Below, in pieces: positions 1 through 7,678 of a DNA stretch of 34,263 nucleotides (its first letter is position 1; the number at the start of each line of letters is the position of its first letter). The position numbers and the translations under genes are program-made. Location of the stretch: positions 1 to 34,263 of the forward strand of contig NZ_AGUD01000049.1 in NCBI RefSeq assembly GCF_000240225.1, read 5' to 3'. The stretch is from Patulibacter medicamentivorans (GTDB lineage: Bacteria > Actinomycetota > Thermoleophilia > Solirubrobacterales > Solirubrobacteraceae). A model generated the notes under the pieces. That model did no database searches and was not told the origin of the DNA. It worked only from the letters and a program-made list of their open reading frames with translations.

Positions 1-2
1 CG

Positions 3-527
3 CCGGCGCCCGCCCAGGCGCCCGCCGCGCCGGTCCCGGAGCCGGCGGTCGCGGGGCCCGGGCCGCTCGCCGCCCGCGACGGCCTCACGCAGCTGCTGGA
101 CCGGGCCGTCCACGAGAGCACCGACCAGAGCCGGCAGGCGCTGTTCGACGCGATCGTCGGGGCCCTGGTCCCCGACGAGGCCCGGATCCTCGCCGCCCTC
201 GCCGACGGGCACCGCTATGCCCTGATCCACGTCGCCGAGCCCGGCGGGCGGCGCGTGCTGGAGAACGCGTCGAGCGTCGGGCGCGCGGCCGGGGTCGCCC
301 TGATCGACCGGGTCCCGCTCTACGTGACGCGGCTGCTCGGCATGGACCTGATCGTCGAGGGTCCCGGCGACAACGCGCTCAAGGACGACTACGCGGTGCT
401 GCTGACCGACGGCCCGGTGCGGGCGGCGCGCGAGCAGGCCGCCGGTCGCCGGCCGGCGAAGGTGCTGCGGCGGACGCTCTCGATCTCGCCGCTCGGCCGC
501 GAGCTGTGGGAGGCGTGCCGGCCGTGA
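3..527 (+). CDS. Abi-alpha (DUF4393) family protein, C-terminal part
   Basis: The gene is cut by the left edge; the frame is open from base 3 to a TGA at 525-527, giving about 174 residues. An Ala/Pro-rich linker (first ~25 residues) is followed by a helical region with the pattern DEARILAALADG, then a segment ending in RRTLSISPLGRELWEACRP. This layout (DEARIL near the domain start, a Tyr/Leu-rich middle, and a final R-R-x-x-x-(I/L)-S/T-P-x-G motif) matches actinobacterial Abi-alpha/DUF4393 proteins as I remember them. The family name comes from lactococcal abortive infection, but most actinobacterial members are uncharacterised, so no function is claimed. No membrane segment is visible in the part present. 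The stop codon overlaps the start of the following DUF445 gene (GTGA), so the two are probably translationally coupled. Confidence 0.65.
   Translation, partial: PAPAQAPAAPVPEPAVAGPGPLAARDGLTQLLDRAVHESTDQSRQALFDAIVGALVPDEARILAALADGHRYALIHVAEPGGRRVLENASSVGRAAGVALIDRVPLYVTRLLGMDLIVEGPGDNALKDDYAVLLTDGPVRAAREQAAGRRPAKVLRRTLSISPLGRELWEACRP
508..513 (+). promoter_or_regulatory. Ribosome binding site selecting the GTG at 524
   Basis: GGGAGG lies 10 nt before GTG 524-526. In-frame GTG codons at 506 and 515 have no such site upstream. The choice gives a GTGA stop/start overlap with the upstream gene. Confidence 0.6.
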
Positions 528-1765
528 TCGCGAGCCTGCCGCTGGCGATCTTCGACCACCCGCTGTGGGTCTACGTCGCGCTGCCGCTGATGGGGGCCTT
601 CGTCGGCTGGAGCACGAAGCTCGTGGCCCGCGAGATGATGTTCAAGCCGCTCGAGTTCAAGGGCCTGGTCGACCCCTGGCTGGGCTGGCAGGGGCAGATC
701 CCGCGGCGGGTCTCGAAGATGGCCGGGATCGCGGTCGAGACCGTCGTCGGCAAGCTCTTCACCGCCCGCGACCTGATCGACCGGATCGACCCGGACGATC
801 TGACCAAGGCGCTTCAGGAACCGCTCGAGGAGGCCGTCGACGACATCGTCCGCGAGGTCGTCGAGTCCTACCGGCCGGGCACCTGGGACGGCCTGCCGCA
901 GCCGGTCCGCAACGCGATGCTGAGCCGCGCCCGGGCGACCGCGCCGGCGACGATCAAGCGGCTGATGGCCGACCTGCGAGAGGACGCCGACCGGGTCCTC
1001 GACCTCAAGCACATCGTGGTCGAGCGGCTGGTCGGCGACAAGCCGCTGGTCAACACGATCTTCCGCGAGCTGGGCGCCGGCGCGATCCAGCTGCTGCTGA
1101 AGGCCGGGCTGATCTTCGGCTTCATCATCGGCGTCGCCCAGGCGATCGTCTTCGGGATCACCGACAACCACTGGGTGCTGCCGGCGTTCGGCCTGCTCAG
1201 CGGCGGCCTGACCGACTACGTCGCGCTGCAGATGGTCTTCCGGCCCAAGACGCCGAAGCGCTACCTGGGGATCTTCCGCTGGCAGGGCCTGTTCCACAGC
1301 ACCCGCGAGCAGGTCTCGAAGGACTACGCGAAGCTGATCGCCGGCGACATCCTGACCCCGGCGGTGGTGATCGAGGGGGTCCTCAACTCGCCGACCGCCG
1401 ACAAGCTCTTCGCCCTCGTCGCGCGCGAGGTCGAGACGGTGATCGACGAGCAGACCCGGCTGGCCCGTCCGGTGCTGCGGCTGACCGTCGGCGACGCCCG
1501 CTTCCGCGACCTCAAGCAGCGCGTCGCCGACCTGGTGATCGCCCGCCTGCCCGAGCACGCCCAGCTGCTCGACGAGTACGCCCAGCAGAAGCTCGACGTC
1601 GAGGGCCTCGTGGCCGAGCGGATGGCCCTCCTCGACACCGACGACTACGAGGGCCTGATCCGGCCCGCCTTCAAGGACGACGAGAAGGTCGTCGTCCTCG
1701 TCGGCGCCCTGCTCGGCTTCCTCGTCGGCGAGCTGCAGGTGCTGCTGATCACGTCGCTGGCGTAG
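524..1765 (+). CDS. DUF445 family membrane protein
   Basis: Predicted protein of 413 residues if started at GTG 524. Hydrophobic segments lie at about residues 10-30, 185-235 (probably two passes) and 388-411 at the extreme C terminus, with a long, charged, mostly helical region between them. The family hallmark occurs twice: near residues 32-65 (TKLVAREMMFKPLEFKG followed by QGQIPRR) and near residues 228-260 (TDYVALQMVFRPKTPKR followed by WQGLF). This suggests an internal duplication typical of DUF445/YheB-like proteins. Function in this family is unknown; it is an inner-membrane protein. The gene starts inside the stop of the Abi-alpha gene. A strong hairpin follows it, before a convergent regulator gene. 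Confidence 0.85.
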   Translation: MIASLPLAIFDHPLWVYVALPLMGAFVGWSTKLVAREMMFKPLEFKGLVDPWLGWQGQIPRRVSKMAGIAVETVVGKLFTARDLIDRIDPDDLTKALQEPLEEAVDDIVREVVESYRPGTWDGLPQPVRNAMLSRARATAPATIKRLMADLREDADRVLDLKHIVVERLVGDKPLVNTIFRELGAGAIQLLLKAGLIFGFIIGVAQAIVFGITDNHWVLPAFGLLSGGLTDYVALQMVFRPKTPKRYLGIFRWQGLFHSTREQVSKDYAKLIAGDILTPAVVIEGVLNSPTADKLFALVAREVETVIDEQTRLARPVLRLTVGDARFRDLKQRVADLVIARLPEHAQLLDEYAQQKLDVEGLVAERMALLDTDDYEGLIRPAFKDDEKVVVLVGALLGFLVGELQVLLITSLA

Positions 1766-1881
1766 GGGTTGGCTGGCGTGGAGGAGCCGTGAGCGGGAGG
1801 GCCGTGAGGGCGTGGCGTCCGTCCCGGGGCCAATCCCGCCAGGCCAGCCCGACCACCGCCAGCCCGATCACGACCACCCAA

Positions 1882-1909
1882 GCCGACTCGCCTCGAGGGG
1901 CGAGTCGGC
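1882..1909. terminator. Bidirectional hairpin between convergent genes
   Basis: Perfect 11-bp inverted repeat: GCCGACTCGCC at 1882-1892 and GGCGAGTCGGC at 1899-1909, with a 6-nt loop. It lies between the ends of the DUF445 gene (1765) and the PucR-type gene (1943, minus). No T-run follows on either strand, which is common in high-GC actinobacteria. A 12-bp direct repeat (CCTCAGGCGGCG at 1915-1926 and 1941-1952) sits next to it; the second copy contains the regulator's stop codon. Confidence 0.6.
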
Positions 1910-1942
1910 ACCGGCCTCAGGCGGCGCGCTGAAGCACCGCCC

Positions 1943-3259
1943 TCAGGCGGCGGGCTCCAGCAGCTCCGGCCCGAGCGCGTCGACCAGCATCAGGGCGCTC
2001 TCGAGCTCGACGCGGCGGTCCATCATCGCCGGGCCGACGAGCGAGGTGACCCGCCGGATCCGCATGTAGACCGTGTTGTGGTGCATGTTGAGCGCGCCGG
2101 CGGCGTGCTTGTAGCTGGCGCCGTGGGCGAAGAACGCGCGCAGGGTGTGCCGCAGCTCGGCCGCGGAGGGCTCGTCGACGGCCAACGGGCCGAGCCGGCC
2201 GCTGACGAAGCGGCGCGCGCGGTCGAGGTCGCTGGCCAGCAGCGAGACCAGCTCGACCGCCGAGTAGGGGGTCACCGAGCCGCCGCTGGGGGCGAACCGG
2301 GCGGCCTCGCGGGCCTCCTCGTGGCTGACGCGGAAGCCCTCCATCCCGCGCGCCGGGCGACCGATCGCGGTCCGGATCCCGGAGTGCGAGCGGGCGTCGC
2401 CGAGGCGGTCGACGATCTCGCGCGAGCCGATCGCGGGCAGGCCGCACCAGGCCCAGACCGTGGTCGGCCCACCGGCGACGATCAGCGGGACGGTGCAGCC
2501 GAGCCGGCTGGCGGCGGACAGCGCCTCGCGCTCGAGCAGCTTGGTCGTCGTGACGTCCGGGTCGACCGCGTCGACGACGATCCCGACGTGGTGCGCCTCG
2601 AGGTCGTAGCCCAGCCGGGCGCTCGCCTCGCGCTGGTTGTGGACCGCGCCCTCGAGGATCGCGTAGGCCGTCTCCGCGCGCACCGCCGAGGCCGAGCGGG
2701 TCCACTGCTCGAACTCCTCGCGGTAGGCGGTCGCGACCGCGGTCGAGCCGCGGTCGATGTAGTCGAAGAGGAAGCGCGAGACGCCGTCGAGGGTCGGGAA
2801 CAGCCGCTCGGGGTCGTCGTAGAGCCCCTCGCGCAGCGCGCTGCTGGCCGCGTCCCAGACGAAGGCGTGGCCGACGCGGTACTTGCGCAGGACCGTCTCC
2901 AGCGGGACCTTGCGACGCGCGAAGCCGCGGACGAGGTCCATCGCCGGCTCCGGCATCACCATCGCCTCGGCGCCGCTGCCGGTCTGCAGCAGGTCGGTCA
3001 CCTGCTGGAGGTGCGACGAGCAGCAGCTCTGCACCTCCGCTGGCGCCGAGCGCTCCTGGATCTCGGGGATCGCGGTCCGCATCACCTCGGACATCGCCCC
3101 ACCGAGCTGCTCGATGCGCTCGGCCAGGTCCGAGGCCATGCTGCGCGCCACCTCGGCGCCCGGCCCAGCCATCAGCGCCGTCGTCCCGGCGCCGCTCGGA
3201 GCTCCCACTGCGGTCAGCGCGCGGTCCTCCCGCGCACGGGTCTGCTGCCTTCCGGCCAT
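1943..3259 (-). CDS. PucR-type regulator with RsbR-like N-terminal domain
   Basis: 438 residues from ATG 3259 to a TGA at 1945-1943. Residues ~35-180 form an all-helical region like the N-terminal domain of RsbR/PucR_2-type proteins. Residues ~200-330 resemble the GGDEF-like middle domain of CdaR/PucR proteins. Residues ~367-425 are the C-terminal PucR helix-turn-helix, with GASYKHAAGALNMHHNTVYM as the recognisable HTH stretch (family pattern: G-x-S-x-x-x-A-A-x-x-L-x-x-H-x-N-T-V). The start is fixed by a strong purine-rich RBS just upstream; the frame stays open further upstream, but that extension runs through the intergenic region and into the divergent gene. The gene is divergent from an aldehyde dehydrogenase with 268 bp between, so it probably regulates that gene. 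The effector is unknown. Confidence 0.85.
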   Translation of the reverse strand: MAGRQQTRAREDRALTAVGAPSGAGTTALMAGPGAEVARSMASDLAERIEQLGGAMSEVMRTAIPEIQERSAPAEVQSCCSSHLQQVTDLLQTGSGAEAMVMPEPAMDLVRGFARRKVPLETVLRKYRVGHAFVWDAASSALREGLYDDPERLFPTLDGVSRFLFDYIDRGSTAVATAYREEFEQWTRSASAVRAETAYAILEGAVHNQREASARLGYDLEAHHVGIVVDAVDPDVTTTKLLEREALSAASRLGCTVPLIVAGGPTTVWAWCGLPAIGSREIVDRLGDARSHSGIRTAIGRPARGMEGFRVSHEEAREAARFAPSGGSVTPYSAVELVSLLASDLDRARRFVSGRLGPLAVDEPSAAELRHTLRAFFAHGASYKHAAGALNMHHNTVYMRIRRVTSLVGPAMMDRRVELESALMLVDALGPELLEPAA

Positions 3260-3264
3260 CAACT

Positions 3265-3273
3265 CCTCCTCCC
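3265..3273 (-). promoter_or_regulatory. Strong RBS for the PucR-type gene
   Basis: On the minus strand GGGAGGAGG lies 5 nt before ATG 3259. It decides the start against a much longer open frame that continues upstream to about 4090. Confidence 0.7.
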
Positions 3274-3378
3274 TCTGCACGCGATTGAACCACATCCAGG
3301 GCCCAAGGCTCGACATGGTGTCAGGGGACCCCACCGGTCCGGGGGGACGAGGAACGTACGGCGTTCGCTGTGACGGGC

Positions 3379-3390
3379 GGCCGAACGGCC
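3379..3390. promoter_or_regulatory. Short inverted repeat in the divergent promoter region
   Basis: GGCCG-AA-CGGCC in the 268-bp region between the PucR-type gene and the aldehyde dehydrogenase gene. Such short GC palindromes are common at this base composition, so it is only a weak operator candidate. Confidence 0.25.
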
Positions 3391-3450
3391 GGTGTGCGGG
3401 CGCCACAGCCGGCTTCGGAGCTGTTGTCGCCCGAGCCCGCTCTCGCTCCG

Positions 3451-3464
3451 TCGCCGATCGGCGA
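3451..3464. promoter_or_regulatory. 14-bp perfect palindrome, candidate operator
   Basis: TCGCCGATCGGCGA is a perfect palindrome 63 bp upstream of the aldehyde dehydrogenase start. It lies in the region that must hold the promoters of both the divergent PucR-type regulator and the dehydrogenase. A binding role is inference. At this GC content such a palindrome arises by chance a handful of times in 34 kb. Confidence 0.35.
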
Positions 3465-3527
3465 ACGTGGTCCCATCGAGACGCCCGGAATCCGCCCGGG
3501 CGGACTCGCCCGCCCCAGGAGCAGCGC

Positions 3528-5255
3528 ATGTCCACCATCACCGAAGACCAGGCCGCGTCCGCCGTACCGGACGGCTTCGCCTCCGACCTCTCCGCGCTGC
3601 GCTCCGCGGCGACCCGCTGGGCCCGCCTGCCGCTGGCCGACAAGCGGCGGTTGCTGACCGGGCTCCACGACGCGGTCGCCGAGCACGCCGAGGAGTGGGT
3701 GCGCCTGACCTGCAAGGGCAAGGGCCTGGAGCTGTCCTCGCCGCTGGCCGGCGAGGAGTGGGTCTCGGGACCGTGGGTCCACCTGGGCTTCACCCACGCG
3801 CTCGGCCGCAGCCTCGACGCGCTGCTCGAGGGCCGCGCGCCGATCGACGACGTCGGCGTCGAGATGGCCCCGGGCGGGCGGCTGTCGGTGCCGGTGCTGC
3901 CGTTCGACGTCTTCGACCGGCTGCTGCTGTCGGGCTTCAAGGCCGAGGTCTGGCTGGAGCCGGGGATCACGCTCGACCAGGCTCGCACGCGCTCGGCGTC
4001 GCGGCTGAAGGAGCCGGACGAGGGTGGCGTGGCGCTGGTGCTCGGCGCCGGCAACATCTCCTCGATCGCGCCGCTCGACACGCTCCACAAGCTCTACACC
4101 GACGGCCGGGTGGTGCTGCTGAAGCTCAACCCGGTCAACGCCTACCTGAAGCCGCTGCTGGAGAAGGTCTTCCACGAGTTCATCGCCGCCGACTTCGTGC
4201 GGATCGTGGCCGGCGACGGCGCGGTCGGCGCGCGCCTGGTCGCCGATCCCGAGGTCGACGAGATCCACGTCACCGGATCGGCGGCGACCCACGACGCGAT
4301 CGTCTTCGGCGGCGGCGAGGAGGGCGCCAAGCGCAAGGCGAAGGGCGAGCCGCTGATCTCCAAGGAGGTCACCAGCGAGCTCGGCGGCGTCTCGCCGGTG
4401 ATCGTGATGCCCGGACGCTGGAGCGCCGCCGACCTGAAGTTCCAGGCCGAGCACGTCGCCACCCAGCGGCTCCACAACGGCGGCTACAACTGCATCGCGG
4501 CCCAGGTCGTGGTGCTGCCGGCCGGCTGGGCCCAGGGCCCGCAGTTCATCGAGCACCTGCGCGACGCGATCAAGCGGACGCCGCCGCGGCCGGCCTACTA
4601 CCCCGGCAGCGACGCGCGCGTCGAGCGGGCGCTCGAGGTCCACGGCGACGCGCGCGTCTGGAGCGACGCGCCCGGCCGCTCGCTGGTCCAGGTCGACGCC
4701 CAGGCGTTCGACGACGCCTTCTGCACCGAGTACTTCGCGCCGGTGCTGGCGGTCACCGAGCTGCCGGCGCCGAGCGCCCAGGAGTTCCTCGACAACGCGG
4801 TCGAGTTCTCCAACGAGCGGCTGGTCGGGACCCTCGGCGCCAACCTGATCGTCGACCCGCGGACCAAGCGCCAGCTCGGCGCGGGGCTGCGGGCCGCGGT
4901 CGCGGACCTCCGCTACGGGACGATCGCGATCAACTGCTGGACCGGCGTCGGCTACATGACGCCGCGCGCCTCGTGGGGCGCGTTCCCCGGCCACAGCGCC
5001 GAGGACATCCAGAGCGGCGTCGGCGTCGTCCACAACGCGCTGCTGCTCGAGGGCACCGAGCGGACCGTCGTCGAGGGCCCCTTCCGGCCGGCGCCCCGGG
5101 CGCTGCTCGGCGGCGAGCTGACGATGTCGCCGAAGCCGCCGTGGTTCGTGACCAACCGGACGGCGAACGTGACCGCGCGGCGGCTGACCCGGTTCGCGGC
5201 CAAGCCGCGCTGGTCGCGGCTGCCGGGGATCTTCGCCTCGGCGCTGCGCGGGTAG
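3528..5255 (+). CDS. Aldehyde dehydrogenase superfamily protein with basic C-terminal tail
   Basis: 575 residues from ATG 3528; AGGAG at 3517-3521 is a good RBS. Aldehyde dehydrogenase features in order are a Rossmann NAD-binding part with LGAGNISSIAPLD (~172-184) and KLNPVN (~199-204), VTGSAATHD (~248-256), the general-base Glu284 in SELGG, and the nucleophile Cys322 in GGYNCIAAQ. The motif around Cys differs from the usual GQxC, and residues 85-165 are longer than in standard ALDHs. After the catalytic fold, a tail (~530-575) reads SPKPPWFVTN and then many Arg/Lys with hydrophobics, suggesting contact with membrane or a partner. Oxidation of an aldehyde with NAD(P) is the family role; the substrate is not readable. 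The divergent PucR-type gene is its likely regulator. Confidence 0.85.
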   Translation: MSTITEDQAASAVPDGFASDLSALRSAATRWARLPLADKRRLLTGLHDAVAEHAEEWVRLTCKGKGLELSSPLAGEEWVSGPWVHLGFTHALGRSLDALLEGRAPIDDVGVEMAPGGRLSVPVLPFDVFDRLLLSGFKAEVWLEPGITLDQARTRSASRLKEPDEGGVALVLGAGNISSIAPLDTLHKLYTDGRVVLLKLNPVNAYLKPLLEKVFHEFIAADFVRIVAGDGAVGARLVADPEVDEIHVTGSAATHDAIVFGGGEEGAKRKAKGEPLISKEVTSELGGVSPVIVMPGRWSAADLKFQAEHVATQRLHNGGYNCIAAQVVVLPAGWAQGPQFIEHLRDAIKRTPPRPAYYPGSDARVERALEVHGDARVWSDAPGRSLVQVDAQAFDDAFCTEYFAPVLAVTELPAPSAQEFLDNAVEFSNERLVGTLGANLIVDPRTKRQLGAGLRAAVADLRYGTIAINCWTGVGYMTPRASWGAFPGHSAEDIQSGVGVVHNALLLEGTERTVVEGPFRPAPRALLGGELTMSPKPPWFVTNRTANVTARRLTRFAAKPRWSRLPGIFASALRG

Positions 5256-5369
5256 CGCGCGGGTCCCGCAGGCAAGCGGAAACGCGCCAACTTCGGCGCA
5301 CGCGATGAGTCTCGGAGCGGGGCCGGGTCATAGGCGCCGAACCCACCGACCCGTTCCGAGGAGCCCCGC

Positions 5370-5816
5370 ATGTCCCAGTCCCGCCTGATCTTCGTCAACC
5401 TGCCCGTCGCCGACGTGGCCGCCAGCCGCGCGTTCTTCTCCGCCCTCGGCTTCGACTTCGACGAGAAGTTCTGCGACGACTCGTCGGCCTGCATGGTCGT
5501 CAGCGAGCAGGGCTACGTGATGCTGCTGTCGCGCGACAAGTTCGCCCAGTTCGTCGCCAAGCCGCTCGCCGACGCGCAGGCGGCCACCGGGTTGACCGTC
5601 TGCGTCTCGGCCGACAGCCGCGAGGAGGTCGACGAGCTGGCCGACGCCGCCCTGGCCGCCGGCGCCGGCACCGCTCGCGAGGCCAGCGACTACGGCTTCA
5701 TGTACGGCCGCAGCTTCCACGACCTCGACGGCCACCTGTGGGAGGTCATGTGGATGGACCCGCGAGCCGTCGAGCAGGGTCCCGAGGCGTTCGCGAACAG
5801 CCAGGCGACCGCCTGA
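5370..5816 (+). CDS. VOC (glyoxalase/bleomycin-resistance fold) family protein
   Basis: 148 residues from ATG 5370, with GAGGAG at 5358-5363 six nt upstream. It opens with [24 protein letters not shown], the first beta-alpha unit of vicinal-oxygen-chelate proteins (signature quoted in two parts: [12 protein letters not shown] and [12 protein letters not shown]). It ends with [16 protein letters not shown], the usual metal-ligand-bearing last strand (H, E). The size fits a single-domain subunit with two beta-alpha-beta-beta-beta modules, normally a dimer. It resembles the PhnB/YndB-like extradiol group rather than a true glyoxalase I. Substrate unknown. The gene stands alone, with 114 bp before it and 129 bp after. 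Confidence 0.85.
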   Translation: MSQSRLIFVNLPVADVAASRAFFSALGFDFDEKFCDDSSACMVVSEQGYVMLLSRDKFAQFVAKPLADAQAATGLTVCVSADSREEVDELADAALAAGAGTAREASDYGFMYGRSFHDLDGHLWEVMWMDPRAVEQGPEAFANSQATA

Positions 5817-5945
5817 GCGGGGTCGCCTGCGACGTTCCGACCGGAACCGCCTTCGGCTCAGCGGATCGGGCAGGACGGGAGAGCCGGCCTGCAATAGCGT
5901 GGGGATCCGCTGCGCATCGGCCGCGGCCCGACCCAGGAGACTGAC

Positions 5946-6980
5946 GTGCGCATCCAGCTGTTCCTCGCCTACTGGCCCTGGTTCTCGCTCGACGAGCAGA
6001 TCGCGCTCGCCGAGCAGGCCGATCGCGAGGGGCTCGACGCGGTCTGGGTCTCGGAGGCGTGGGGGCAGGACGCGGTCTCGGTGCTCGGGGTGCTGGCCGC
6101 GAAGACCGAGCGGGTCGGCATCGGCTCGGCGCTCTTCCAGATCCCGGCCCGCCAGCCGACCGCGGCGGCGATGGCGGCGGCGACGCTCGACGTGATCTCC
6201 GGCGGCCGCTTCCGGCTCGGCCTGGGCGTCTCGGGCCCGCAGGTCTCGGAGGGCTGGTACGGGGTCCCGTTCACCCGGCCGCTGGGACGCACGCGCGAGT
6301 ACGTCGAGATCGTCCGCCAGGCGCTCTCGCAGGAGAAGGTCGTCCACGAGGGGCGCGAGTGGACGCTGCCGGTGGCCGAGGGGACCGGTCTCGGCAAGCC
6401 GCTGCGGCTGATGATCCGGCCGGTCCAGGAGCGGCTGCCGATCTACCTGGGGGCGATCGGCCCGAAGGCGATCGAGCTGGCGGGCGAGATCGCCGACGGC
6501 TGGCTGCCGGCGTTCCTCAACCCGCACGACACGGCCGTCCTCTTCGATCGCCTCGACGCCGGCCTGGAGCGGGGCGGCCGCACGCGCGCCGACGTCCAGG
6601 TCGTCGCCGGCGTGCCGGTCGCGGTCGAGGACACGCTCGAGGCGGCGCAGGAGGCGGTCCGGCCGTGGATCTCGTTCTACCTCGGCGGGATGGGCGCGAA
6701 GGACAAGAACTTCTACGTCGACCTCTGCGACCGCTACGGCTTCGGCGACGAGGCGCGCGAGGTCCAGGACCGCTTCCTCTCCGGCGACCGGATCGGCGCC
6801 ATGCGCGCCGTGACCCCCGACCTGATCGAGGTCGCCGGGATCGCCTGCACCCCGGACGAGCTGCCCGCGAGGGTCCGCGCGTTCGCCGACGCCGGCGTCG
6901 ACGGGCTCAGCGCCGTGGTCTTCGGCAGCGACCGGGCGCGGACGGTCGGGCTGCTGGCGCAGGCGCAGGCGCAGGGCTGA
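5946..6980 (+). CDS. LLM-class (luciferase-like, probably F420-dependent) oxidoreductase
   Basis: 344 residues from GTG 5946, with AGGAG at 5935-5939. The N terminus shows the luciferase-like TIM-barrel pattern: ALAEQADREGLDAVWVSEAW (~20-39), then RVGIGSALFQIPARQPT and GGRFRLGLGVSGPQV. The latter is the conserved strand-loop that binds flavin/F420 in actinobacterial LLM proteins. Later comes LPIYLGAIGPKAIELAGEIADGWLPAF, the typical C-terminal barrel segment (quoted here as two pieces: LPIYLGAIGPKAIEL and AGEIADGWLPAF). The F420 assignment is inference from phylum and sequence style; FMN is possible. A TAGCGT hexamer at 5895-5900 could be a -10 element with a ~40-nt leader. Confidence 0.85.
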   Translation: MRIQLFLAYWPWFSLDEQIALAEQADREGLDAVWVSEAWGQDAVSVLGVLAAKTERVGIGSALFQIPARQPTAAAMAAATLDVISGGRFRLGLGVSGPQVSEGWYGVPFTRPLGRTREYVEIVRQALSQEKVVHEGREWTLPVAEGTGLGKPLRLMIRPVQERLPIYLGAIGPKAIELAGEIADGWLPAFLNPHDTAVLFDRLDAGLERGGRTRADVQVVAGVPVAVEDTLEAAQEAVRPWISFYLGGMGAKDKNFYVDLCDRYGFGDEAREVQDRFLSGDRIGAMRAVTPDLIEVAGIACTPDELPARVRAFADAGVDGLSAVVFGSDRARTVGLLAQAQAQG

Positions 6981-7100
6981 GGGCGCGGCTGCGGCCGTTG
7001 GCCGGCCGGGAGTCCTCGCAGTCCCACGACGAGCCCCGCCATTCGGGGGCGATCGGGGGATCTCGAACCCGGACGCGGTCACAGGATCGAGCCCTGCTCG

Positions 7101-7106
7101 TATAAG
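7101..7106 (+). promoter_or_regulatory. -10-like TATAAG placed for a leaderless sigma-factor mRNA
   Basis: TATAAG ends 5 nt before GTG 7112, where transcription would begin almost exactly on the start codon. GTCACA at 7078-7083 is a poor -35 at 17-bp spacing. No convincing RBS precedes the GTG. Two near-direct repeats, GGATCTCGAACCC (7058-7070) and GGATCGAGCCC (7084-7094), lie 26 bp apart just upstream and may be regulator half-sites. Confidence 0.45.
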
Positions 7107-7111
7107 AGAAC

Positions 7112-7678
7112 GTGGGCCGTCCCGACCACCGCACCGACCAGGAGCTCCTACGCGCCTCGGGCAGCGAGCCCGAGGCGTTCGGCAGCTTCTACCGCCGCCA
7201 CGTCGCGGCGCTGCTGGGCTACCTGCTGCGACGCACCGACCGTCCCGACCTGGCGGCCGACGTCTGCGCCGAGACCTTCGCCTGCGTGCTGGAGCGGCTG
7301 GATGCCTTCGATCCGGCTCGCGGCTCGGCCCGCGGCTGGCTGTTCACCATCGCCGGCAACCAGCTGGTCGACGCGGTCCGGCGCGGGCAGGTCGACGACC
7401 GCGCCCGTCGGCGGCTGGGGATGGAGCGGCGCGAGCTGACCGATCGCGACCTGGCGCGGATCGACGAGCTGCTCGACCGCGAGTCCGAGGACGCCGTGCG
7501 GGGCCTGGTCGCCGACCTGCCGGAGGAGCAGCGCGACGCGCTCCACGCCCGGATCGTCGAGGAGCGCGACTACGCCGAGATCGCCGCCTCGCTGGCGGTC
7601 TCCGAGGCGGTCGTCCGCAAGCGCGTCAGCCGCGGTCTCGCGCTGCTGCGAGGACAGCTGGGGGAGGCGCGGCGATGA
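7112..7678 (+). CDS. ECF-type RNA polymerase sigma factor
   Basis: 188 residues from GTG 7112. Region 2 spans ~20-95: EAFGSFYRRHVAALLGYLLR, then AADVCAETFACVLERLDAFD and ARGWLFTIAGNQLVDAVRR, the standard ECF core-binding and -10-recognition helices. Region 4 spans ~130-182: GLVADLPEEQRDALHARIV, then YAEIAASLAVSEAVVRKRVS, the helix-turn-helix for the -35 element. There is no extra C-terminal domain. The gene overlaps the next one by four bases (ATGA at 7675-7678), and that product is a single-pass membrane protein with an N-terminal cytoplasmic part. This is the usual sigma/anti-sigma arrangement, although that partner has no recognisable zinc-binding anti-sigma motif. Confidence 0.92.
   Translation: MGRPDHRTDQELLRASGSEPEAFGSFYRRHVAALLGYLLRRTDRPDLAADVCAETFACVLERLDAFDPARGSARGWLFTIAGNQLVDAVRRGQVDDRARRRLGMERRELTDRDLARIDELLDRESEDAVRGLVADLPEEQRDALHARIVEERDYAEIAASLAVSEAVVRKRVSRGLALLRGQLGEARR

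Noticed and set aside
1-527. Phage-defence system based on the Abi-alpha name
   Set aside because: No other defence gene (nuclease, toxin, restriction, reverse transcriptase) is in the window, and the family name alone does not show that function in actinobacteria.
3260-4090. N-terminal extension of the first PucR-type protein
   Set aside because: It would run antisense through the aldehyde dehydrogenase gene; the strong RBS before ATG 3259 and the family length fix the shorter start.
6992-7004. CGGCC-GTT-GGCCG as a terminator after the luciferase-like gene
   Set aside because: A 5-bp GC stem of this kind is expected by chance in this sequence, and the loop is only 3 nt.
7055-7110. A tRNA-like stretch on the minus strand (GGGTTCGAGATCCC-like T-arm and a CTC/GAG stem)
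   Set aside because: The T-stem pairs poorly, there is no acceptor stem or D-arm, and the sequence overlaps the likely promoter of the sigma-factor gene.
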